NCBI GenBank assembly: GCA_038049695.1
Contig: CP142452.1
Location: forward strand, 91,333,501-91,397,500
Source: Cinnamomum chago
Lineage: Eukaryota; Streptophyta; Magnoliopsida; Laurales; Lauraceae
Reading direction: 5' to 3'
Length of the DNA: 64,000 nucleotides
Below the pieces are notes generated by a model, which searched no databases, had not been told where the DNA came from, and was given only the letters and a program-made list of their open reading frames with translations. The translations under genes and the position numbers were made by a program. How positions within the stretch are numbered: the first letter of the stretch is position 1; each line of letters begins with the position of its first letter. Shown here in pieces: positions 57,501 to 64,000 of the stretch.

Positions 57501-59203
57501 TTAATGACTAGGGTGGTGGCTGTGTAGTCATTTGCCCCTTCCCTTGATTTGTTTTCCATTGAAGTGGGGAGAAAATTTCATGGTCAGTTTTGAAAATTTG
57601 CATTTGTTTCTTAAATTTTAACCAGTTCCAGAAGTAGGAGTCTTACAATTACATGCTTATGAATACTGTCGTATCGTACAAATTCAAATGGTATGTCAGC
57701 ATTTCAATTGCTTATATAATTTTCTTTTTAACTTTAATGATGACTACGTTGTGTGGATAAAAGAAAAAAATATCTGAGTTGCTCATTGCTTCTATATGAT
57801 CTGGTGGGAATATCCTAATATTTGACCTAAGAGAAACCTAATGAGTGGCCTGTCTATACGGTTACTTTGATGATTTTGCAAGTTATTAGTGTGTACAATG
57901 TTACTCATGAAATCTTAAGCTTTAAGAAAATGGTTTTAATTAACTAAATCATCATTAAAGCCTTGTCCGAACTATGTTGGGGTCGGCTATATGAATTCTA
58001 TCTATCCATTCCAGTCTATTATGAGCTAAATCCTCAGATAAGTTCCATTTAAATAGCTTAATGAATTATAAAATAATATGATATCCAAGGGAAATACTCC
58101 CCAGACACGAAGTTAATTGTATTTGATGTGTATGAGTCTCTCATCCGTTTAAAGTCCATATTTACTAGTTCATACTAACTTGGGTCAAATTATTATTATT
58201 ATTTTTTTACTTCAAATAAATGACACTTCAAATTGCTCTAGAGTTCTGATGGGAAATTTGCTCAAGAGTTGAAATTAGTTTGGCCTAATTCAATGATTTT
58301 GGAAGGAGGGGTTTATGAGTTAAATTGTGTAGACCATTAGTTACAATGTATAGCTTTGAGTGACGTCATTCAGGGTTTTAAAATATATTAAAGGACACTC
58401 AATTATTGTACCTATGAATTAGTTGAACATGCAAACTATGCGAGTTGAATTCAATTATGTTGAACGTAAAAATAGAGTGTTAATTAATTGCAGTGAACTG
58501 GAATTACGAATTGGGTGGACCGAAAAATGAATCTTTTGGATCTATCCCATTGCAAACTATGACTGGAAGTACAATCTAGATTGCACGTTAGTTTAACAGA
58601 GAACCAGGTAATCAATCCTAGTTCATTAGAAAGTCAGTTTAACCATGTATCTTTGTGATTATTATACCCATTTTTTCAGGGTTTGTCATTGGTAACATGT
58701 TAAAACTTGAAATGACACATTAATTGTGTGATAAATCTATGCATGCTTATTGTTTGGTCAAAATTTTGGCTGAGCTGTTTTCATTTTGGACTAGTATTTT
58801 GATGCATAATGGAAGACTGTGACTGCTAAATGGCAATATTTGGCGGGCGTTTTTTCTTAGGGGTTTTTGCTTTTTTCTTTGATCGATGTTTTTGTTTTTG
58901 TTTTTTATTTTTTAAAATGCATGGTCAATTATTGTGGCAGCATGCAACAAAGGTCACCATGGCCCTGTACACTGTGTACGATTTTCTCCTGGTGGAGAAT
59001 CATATGCCTCAGGATCTGAGGATGGGACCATTAGAATCTGGCAGACAGGTCCAGCAGCCCATGATGATAATGATACAGTTCCAGCAAATGGGTCAACCGG
59101 CAAAGTGAAGGTGCCGGCTGATGAGATAGCGCTCAAGATAGAGGGCTTCCACATTGCGAAGGATGGGCCTACCCAAGAGAAGGTTGATGGGGTTGAAGCC
59201 TGA
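45793..59203 (+). CDS. STRAP: STRAP-type WD40 repeat protein (serine-threonine kinase receptor-associated protein)
   Basis: Seven exons: 45793-45910, 48241-48376, 53006-53087, 53891-54066, 55547-55684, 56125-56264, 58941-59203. All introns are GT-AG; phases are 1, 2, 0, 2, 2, 1; total 1053 nt, 350 residues, as in plant homologues (about 340-350). It begins [20 protein letters not shown] and folds as a seven-bladed propeller. WD blades are seen at [63 protein letters not shown] and [24 protein letters not shown]. The last about 45 residues are a charged tail. In animals STRAP/Unrip binds the SMN complex and TGF-beta receptors. In plants it is a conserved cytoplasmic/nuclear scaffold of less certain role. 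Introns of up to 4.6 kb are filled with transposons, yet every junction is intact, so the gene looks functional. Confidence 0.93.
46363..46453 (-). mobile_element. tRNA-derived SINE in STRAP intron 1
   Basis: Minus strand: A-box-like TGGCACAATGG, B-box GGTTCAAGTC, then an A-rich tail (T run on the plus strand at 46363-46373). Shares its body with the copy at 56571-56656, which shows it is a dispersed family. Confidence 0.6.
48491..48945 (+). repeat. About 95-bp direct repeat in STRAP intron 2
   Basis: Copies at about 48495-48590 and 48846-48945 share TTTCTTATGTACTGGT, ATCTTTGTGTGGATTTTTGT and AGTTTCTTCATATCGATTG. The sequence between them includes the left edge of the MITE at 48651, so this is a local duplication with inserted material. 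Confidence 0.65.
48651..49577. mobile_element. Diverged MITE in STRAP intron 2, with GC-rich core
   Basis: The left edge (GGTTATGGGTTGTTTGTGTAA ... GAAGTAAAGGGTCAATTC) and inverted right edge (CAGGCTGTTTAGGTAATTTAC ... GAAGTGAAG) match loosely and resemble the ends of the next element. Core 49360-49462 is GC-rich with two hairpins (ATCTTCGAA/TTCGAAGAT; ATCCGCTCCGAAAAC/GTTTTCGGAGCGGGAT). Ends approximate. Confidence 0.4.
49571..49908. mobile_element. MITE with long terminal inverted repeats, STRAP intron 2
   Basis: TGTTTGGTAACTTCAGTTTA, CTAGTGAAGTGAGGT at the left; inverted right end TGTTTGGTAACTTCACTTTA, CTAGTAAAGTGAGGT, then both continue with GGTCAATT.AAGAGA. Arms are about 60 bp. Target duplication not clear because it abuts the previous element. 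Confidence 0.6.
50358..51227. mobile_element. 870-bp non-autonomous DNA element with 8-bp TSD, STRAP intron 2
   Basis: Perfect flanking AGTGAAAC (50350-50357, 51228-51235). Termini CATGGTTCAAAATTGCGG and inverted CATAGTTTAAAATAACGG. The right third repeats GACCGTTAT/ATAACGG motifs. The 8-bp duplication suggests hAT. No coding region. Confidence 0.7.
51404..52285. mobile_element. hAT-type non-autonomous element, 882 bp, STRAP intron 2
   Basis: Perfect GCGGGCCA on both sides (51396-51403, 52286-52293). Termini CAAGGCCGGATCGAG and inverted TAGGGGTGGCTCAAC fit a decayed hAT terminus. Interior AT-rich with a TC microsatellite at 51478-51510. Confidence 0.7.
53203..53695 (+). repeat. About 250-bp tandem duplication in STRAP intron 3
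   Basis: Copy 1 (about 53203-53455) and copy 2 (about 53460-53690) share GAGCTTGTTTC.TGTG, GTTTCAATCCAA, TTTGTGGAAAGCAAC.ATAC, AAA.GCCC and TCATGTGACA in the same order. Diverged, hence old. Confidence 0.65.
56571..56656 (-). mobile_element. tRNA-derived SINE in STRAP intron 6
   Basis: Minus strand: A-box TGGCATAGTGG, B-box GGTTCCAGTC, A tail. Same family as 46363-46453. Likely target duplication ATATCTTGTATC / ATATCTTATATC (12 bp, one mismatch) on either side. Confidence 0.65.
57033..57325. mobile_element. MITE in STRAP intron 6
   Basis: Termini GGGACCTGTTTGTTTGGAGG and inverted GGGCCTAGTTGATTAGAGG, continuing with TATTTCTGA/AATTCTGA; TAT on both sides. Interior is rich in GAATTC-type motifs. 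Superfamily probably PIF/Harbinger. Confidence 0.5.
57959..58045 (+). repeat. Dispersed repeat with GGGGTCGGCTATATGAAT motif
   Basis: AAGCCTTGTCCGAACTATG, then TTGGGGTCGGCTATATGAA: a segment recurrent in plant genomes, usually at the 3' end of SINE/RTE-type retroposons. Only this fragment is seen. Confidence 0.45.
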
Positions 59204-59265
59204 CATTGCTCTGTAAGCATTTCATTGTGATTTTTCTTCCTCTTGATTATAATATCAGTTAGGGG

Positions 59266-59271
59266 AATAAA
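59266..59271 (+). terminator. Poly(A) signal of the STRAP-like gene
   Basis: AATAAA 63 nt after the stop codon, followed by T/G-rich sequence (TTTTTGTACAAGTTGTGTT). A usable plant 3' end; alternatives downstream are not excluded. Confidence 0.5.
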
Positions 59272-60620
59272 CAGAACTCCAAAGTTTTTGTACAAGTTGT
59301 GTTCCATGCAGAAGTGTATGGCTTCTTTTTCTTGATCTTGGCATGTTTTCAAATGTCATAGATATTGTGTTATGTGTAGCTTGTTTTGGGTTAGGCTTCA
59401 ATGATTATGGTAGTTTATCCTGCTGAATACATGGGACAAGGCTTTAATGATTATGATGGTTTGTGACACTTACCTGGGTTCTCTTTCTTTCTAATCTAGG
59501 AAAGAGTTAATTATCATTATTATTATATTTTTGGAAGTTCGATGGAGGCCGAGATTGCTGTAGGCTTCCTTTGAGATATGGAGCCCTGAGTGAATAACTT
59601 CAGGCAGGTTCTTGTTTGCATCATTGCAACACATGTTGAAAATGGGTTGTGCCAAGAAGATGAGCCTTTAATATAACTTGTTCGGCAACATGATAGAATT
59701 ATTTCATGGAGCATAATTGCTAGAATTATGTTTGGTAATGTTCTTAAATTTGAATTTGTAGTAAAATACTCATGGGAATTTAACCAGAAAGTTGTAAAGA
59801 GTCCGGCCATTCTTCAAATAGGAAACTTTCTTGTGTGGATACTATGTAGCCCATGGGATCCTCTTCCATATTATTTCCTTTTCACGTGAAGAGAGGACGA
59901 CTTTGTACGCTGAGAGGATTCCACTATTCACGGGTCTTTTCTTCCAATGGGAGGGGAGTTTGTAGTCTTACCTCTAACACACACTATCAAAAAATCTTTT
60001 ATGGAGAATTTTTTTTCTTTTTTTTTTTTTGCAGCAAGGAAAATGTGTCACACCAAACATTGAAAGGAGGCAATAAAAACCATAACAATAAAATGGGATT
60101 GGGAAGGTCAAGTTCCTAAGCCTATATGTAGAAGTAGAATGCTTACCCCCAATTCAAACGACAAGATGGCTATTCATGGACGTTCAAGGTTACATTGAAA
60201 ATTGGAGTACATATAAAGAGAGCCTCTACTTTGCCGGACTTTTTCCGTTCTCCAAATCTTAAATTTGCAATCGTGGCTGTTTGTAATCCTTGAGATTTTC
60301 TGATAGCCTCTTTCAGTTACATTTATCTCTTCCATAGTAAACTTTTCAGAGAGAGAAAACCAAGATTTCACCAACCTCTGCATTGATTTTTGTTTGTCCG
60401 TATCTTTTTTTCCTGTTTTGTATGCATTTATTTGTAAATACTGGGGGCCGAACAAACACATACTAATTATCTTGTTCCAGTGAACCGAAAGGCAGTTGAT
60501 GTTATTGCAGGCAGATTATCTTGTGTTGCTCTCCTCTCTCAATTGTATACGAAAATGCACCTGGGGAAGTTTATGTGTTTTAGCTTTCTAAACAGCCTTG
60601 CATATGACTGCAGTTCCCAG
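59272..60620. other. Intergenic, no gene seen
   Basis: ORFs here (for example 59853-60119 and minus 60174-60461) have no recognisable domain and no splice support. A short duplicated motif GGCTT.AATGATTATG..G occurs at about 59394 and 59439. Confidence 0.4.
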
Positions 60621-60626
60621 TGGGCC

Positions 60627-60704
60627 AAAGGAACCATAGCAGGAGGAGGTGTGGTTCCGCACATTCACAAGTACCTAATCAACAAGTCGACCAAGGAGTG
60701 CTAG
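60627..60704 (+). pseudogene. Orphan last-exon fragment of histone H2A.Z
   Basis: The frame reads KGTIAGGGVVPHIHKYLINK, then STKEC and a stop. This matches the C-terminal exon of plant H2A.Z, which normally ends ...INK(S/T)xKE. Here the usual stop position codes for Cys (TGC) and TAG follows, and the usual HKSL is HKYL. The upstream codons are unlike H2A, and no exon for the acidic patch or histone fold is found in the preceding 1.4 kb. An AG acceptor lies at 60619-60620. So it is probably a duplicated or transposon-carried last exon plus 3' UTR, not a working gene. A distant upstream part outside the window order is unlikely, since the STRAP gene intervenes. Confidence 0.7.
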
Positions 60705-61681
60705 TTCTCTCAGCTTTAGATACTGAAGCCTTTTCTAGTCTAGTTCACCTTCTCTCTTTCTAGGGATGCTGAAGAAGAATAGCTAATTGCATATTTTCGA
60801 TGTATGTTGCCCAACCCTATATTTGGGCACACTTTATTTCTTCCTAGAGTCAACGGATGCTGCCTTTATTTTTTTCCCCTCCATTGTTAAGAGAACAACC
60901 TCATCTCCAATTCTCCTTATTGTTAATCGATAGCTTTTTTTACTTAAAACCCGCAATGATTGGTGGTGATTGTTACTGGAACAATTTTTTCCATGTAAGG
61001 CCCCATTGATAAACATTGGGGCTTGTTTGTTTGCATACATACAAGTTCATGGTGAAATGAGCTCTACCGAAATATTATTGAAGAGGTGAGGGTGAAAGAT
61101 GTATCGGTTGGAGATGTAGATGTAGATGGGGCCTTCGTTTTCTAGGTGTTCAATTGAAAGGGGGCCCTTGATTCAGTTATTTAATGGTTATTTTTTAATA
61201 TTCACTTTTGATTCTTCATTTTTAACTGCCTGGCATGTTATACATGTGTGGTCCACTTTGTGAAGATCTGAACAGTTAAAAATGTGTATCTAACCAAGTA
61301 TACATTCGTAGGTCCATGATTCACTACTACCATCATCGTGAGATTTACAATTTAAAAAAAAATCAACTAAATCACATATTAATCCTTTTTTGGGTATTAA
61401 AATCAAGTTTTCTATACAATAAAATGGGGACATATAACAAGGACCCAAACTATCAAGTTAAATGCTCCCTCCACGCTTTGGTTGGTGCCCCAAACTTCAA
61501 TTCAATGGGTTCCAATGTAATGGTGGATGAACCTTACAAGTTCATACAGTTTTAAGGCCGAAATGCACATCTGATGGATAGTCCGGATTGCAAAGTGTAA
61601 GCTCCATTGCATACAAAATTGAAGTTATTCATGAATCATTATTTACTTTCCAATTGTTGTAGATAGTAATATAACCCTAAA
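60705..61681. other. Intergenic, no gene seen
   Basis: May start with the 3' UTR belonging to the H2A.Z fragment. No coding region recognised. Confidence 0.4.
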
Positions 61682-61908
61682 GGGGTTGGCTGAGTAGTCA
61701 GGACCACGGTTCCTCCCTCTTTCGGAGCTAGAGGTCTTGGTATCAACTCTCGGTTCCCCCTTCTTCAGGAATCGAACGTTGAGCCCATTGATGCTACCAC
61801 CTTGGGGCCATAAGGGTGTTTACCCGGCTTTCTTGGGCTCGGAGGGACTAGTCCAGCTCAAAGGATTGGCAACCCTTCGATGGTTAAAAAAAAAAAAAAG
61901 AAAAAAAC
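61682..61908 (+). mobile_element. tRNA-derived SINE-like retroposon
   Basis: A-box-like TGGCTGAGTAG (61687-61697), B-box-like GGTATCAACTC about 40 nt later, a non-coding body and an A-rich tail (61887-61908). No clear target duplication. Confidence 0.5.
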
Positions 61909-62449
61909 AAGGAAGAAAGGTAAGCAAATACTATACACTTATCACTTTCCTATTACTATACATTGTATAAATATTATACACTTGGTTACACATGTATTAG
62001 GAAATGGAAAGTGATAACTCTCCTCTTTTTCACATGTTCTCCAGCTACCTTCTTGCACTGGCATGGCAGTAACATGAAAAGGGGATTTCTATGGACAGCA
62101 ATTTACAATATTCTCAAGATTCCCAAGACATGTGAGGAGCATGAAAGGATTCTAAAACAGCATGGCAATTTGGACAACTGCCATGTCCTTGTAAATACAC
62201 GTCAAAAGGACTTCTCCTTTTAGGCGATCTCTCAATGGTCTCTTATAAGCTTTTCATTTATTATATCCCTTCTTTAAGTAAAGATGGGCTAGGTGAGCGA
62301 TCTAAAGTAGAAATGATCCCAAGACAAGAAACTGAAAAACCTAACTGGAGACCATTTCAATGAGGACTAATTGAATTGGCAAAAAACTAATATATCCACA
62401 ATTACTGTAAGCAAATCACCATAAATCAAGGTTTTAATGATATTAGATG

Positions 62450-62450
<1 letters not shown>
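61909..62450. other. Intergenic, no gene recognised
   Basis: An 86-codon frame at 61963-62223 has no known motif and is probably chance. Confidence 0.35.
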
Positions 62451-62512
<62 letters not shown>

Positions 62513-62520
62513 CACACACA
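62451..62520. repeat. (TA)n-(CA)n compound microsatellite
   Basis: About 26 TA units followed by nine CA units. Likely polymorphic; the TA arm can extrude as a cruciform. Confidence 0.9.
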
Positions 62521-62550
62521 CCCACCTCAATGTAAAAAGAAATCATAATT

Positions 62551-62846
62551 TCCAATCACGTTCTACCAATGAATTTGACACACAAGAAAATTGTAGCAAT
62601 GAAAACTAGATGTCAATCAATGGAATTAGTCCAACTTCATATTTAATTAAAACCACCCCAAGTAATGGAGCTTACAAAGCCTGACAAATGCATCATCCTC
62701 CAATCACGATCTACCAATGAGCTTGACACACAAAAATTGAAGCAATGAAAACTTCATGTCTATCAATGGAATTAGTCCAACTTCATATTTAATTAAAACC
62801 ACCCCAAGTCATGGAGATGACAAAGGCTGAAAATACATCCTCCTCT
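62551..62846. repeat. 148-bp tandem duplication downstream of the KCS gene
   Basis: Units 62551-62698 and 62699-62846 share TCCAATCACG.TCTACCAATG, GCAATGAAAACT and ATTAGTCCAACTTCATATTT with about 90% identity by eye. Confidence 0.85.
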
Positions 62847-63276
62847 CAGTCAGGCCTCCCATCTAAATGAAGTAATCATACTAGCCTTCTAAAACCGCCC
62901 TTCAGTCCGGGGTTAAGGAAATATTGTAACCCAAACCATCTTGCCAAAACCCAAATCTCGAACCAATGCTAAAACCCCCAAGAGAGGGTCAACCTTCAAG
63001 ACCAATATCCTACCCACTAACACTCAAAGACAACTAACAATTTACTGGCTCTACATCAGAATCATATTAAGAAAGAAAGAAAGAAAGAAAAGAAAACCCT
63101 CCAAACCAAATTTCCAACCCATCTATACTAAAAACCACAGCATGATCCAAACTTAAAATCCACTCCACCGCTGAAACCAAAAGAACAAATGAGACCCCAT
63201 TGGAAACAGAAACAGAGACTAAAGCACTGATTGCAAGAATACCACCATGAATGACCTGAAAAAGGCCAACCATAGT
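62847..63276. other. 3' flank of the KCS gene
   Basis: Downstream side of the minus-strand KCS gene, probably 3' UTR in its right part. A GAAA-type microsatellite lies at about 63069-63092. No gene. Confidence 0.4.
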
Positions 63277-64000
63277 TCAAATTGTTGAGACCTTTGGAAC
63301 TCTTACCGGGAAATGGTCAATCTCATCCATCCATGGGTTCTTCTCATTTGCTGGATTAATGGTCCTTAAAGCCTTCCAAACTGCGCTATTACACTTGAAA
63401 CCAGACCCAAAGGCAATCTGCCATGTTCTATCTCCCTTCTTCATCCTCCCCTTGGCTTCTGAATAAGCCAACTCATACCACAGAGAGCTACTAGAGGTAT
63501 TCCCAAATCTGTAAAGTGTCATCCTAGAGGGCTCCATATGCCAATCAGACAGCTGCAGGTTCTTCTCCAATTCATCCAAAACAGCTCTTCCGCCAGCATG
63601 AATGCAAAAATGCTCAAAAGCCAACTTGAAATCAGGAATGTAAGGCTTGATCTTCATCTTGAAAAGTTTTCGCCCCACCAAAGTAGCAAAGAACAGTAAC
63701 TGCTCCGACATGGGCAAGACAAGGGGACCCAAGGTAGTAATGTTGGTCTTCAAAGCATCCCCAGCAACTGCCATGAGATCTTTTGACAGAGAAACACCAA
63801 TTTTTCCAGTGTTATCCTCTTCTTGCGTAACACAGCCGAAGCACTTGTCATCTGAACCTTTGTGGGTCCGAACTGTATGAATTAAACTGTACTTAGATCG
63901 ACGTCTATCAGAGTTCTTGTTTGATAGAAGAATTGCCGCACCTCCCATTCGGAACAAGCAATTCGAGACGAGCATTGATCGGTTATTGCCAAAATACCAA
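63277..64000 (-). CDS. KCS: 3-ketoacyl-CoA synthase, C-terminal part (runs off the window)
   Basis: Open on the minus strand from the window edge (64000) to TGA at 63277-63279, about 240 residues; the first frame-consistent residues are [23 protein letters not shown]1-type KCS enzymes condense acyl-CoA with malonyl-CoA on the ER membrane, the committed step of very-long-chain fatty acid elongation for waxes, suberin and sphingolipids. Visible landmarks: GGAAILLSN, the catalytic His in [13 protein letters not shown] (63598-63600), the catalytic Asn in [15 protein letters not shown] (63499-63501), [20 protein letters not shown] and the C-terminal [14 protein letters not shown]. The active-site Cys and the two N-terminal membrane helices lie beyond the window. 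No break is seen. The subgroup cannot be fixed from this part. Confidence 0.95.
   Translation of the reverse strand, partial: WYFGNNRSMLVSNCLFRMGGAAILLSNKNSDRRRSKYSLIHTVRTHKGSDDKCFGCVTQEEDNTGKIGVSLSKDLMAVAGDALKTNITTLGPLVLPMSEQLLFFATLVGRKLFKMKIKPYIPDFKLAFEHFCIHAGGRAVLDELEKNLQLSDWHMEPSRMTLYRFGNTSSSSLWYELAYSEAKGRMKKGDRTWQIAFGSGFKCNSAVWKALRTINPANEKNPWMDEIDHFPVRVPKVSTI

Noticed and set aside
61963..62223. 86-codon ORF
   Set aside because: No domain, no splice signals, next to a SINE; probably chance.
63067..63273. Hydrophobic 68-codon minus-strand ORF after the KCS stop
   Set aside because: Lies in the presumed 3' UTR, not in frame continuity with KCS, no motif.

Overview
The window is nuclear DNA of a flowering plant. 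This follows from spliced genes with canonical GT-AG introns, plant-specific gene families (an EG45/plant natriuretic peptide-like protein and a 3-ketoacyl-CoA synthase), and a dense set of plant transposable elements (Tat-lineage Ty3/gypsy, long solo LTRs, hAT, PIF/Harbinger and CACTA MITEs, a Helitron end, tRNA-derived SINEs). The species cannot be named from sequence alone. Introns swollen by transposons fit a medium or large genome. Gene density is low: about three genuine genes in 64 kb. No tRNA or rRNA gene, CRISPR array or prokaryotic operon was seen.

Layout. 1-14.9 kb is intergenic: a non-autonomous DNA element with three internal tandem units (5478-6351) and a 4.06-kb solo LTR with a perfect CGGCC target duplication (7695-11754). 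A two-exon secreted EG45/PNP-like gene lies at 14994-15551, with a perfect CACTA fold-back element about 260 bp downstream. 16-32 kb is a mosaic of repeats: a Helitron 3' end (18441), several MITEs, a second solo LTR (24829-27352), and PIF- and hAT-type elements whose target duplications can be read directly.

32167-43360 is a complete-length, young Ty3/gypsy element of the Tat type: 718/715-bp LTRs about 0.8% apart, perfect GTTAC duplication, PBS, Gag, PR-RT-RNaseH-aRNaseH-INT, a 49-bp minisatellite, and an antisense gene between pol and the 3' LTR. Gag-pol is broken by four in-frame stops, all TAG, and one frameshift. The antisense gene looks intact and carries two introns readable only on the minus strand; it is the most unusual item in the window.

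45.3-59.3 kb holds a seven-exon STRAP-type WD40 gene (350 codons, all junctions in phase) with a G-box, TATA box and poly(A) signal. Its introns host SINEs, hAT-type and other MITEs and local duplications. About 1.4 kb beyond it lies an orphan piece of a histone H2A.Z last exon (60627-60704). The right edge holds the C-terminal part of a minus-strand 3-ketoacyl-CoA synthase gene that runs off the window.

The cellular genes are unrelated housekeeping or metabolic loci, not a cluster. The interesting biology is in the mobile elements: a defective but recently moved Tat element with an apparently expressible antisense gene, and hairpin-forming elements close to or inside genes.
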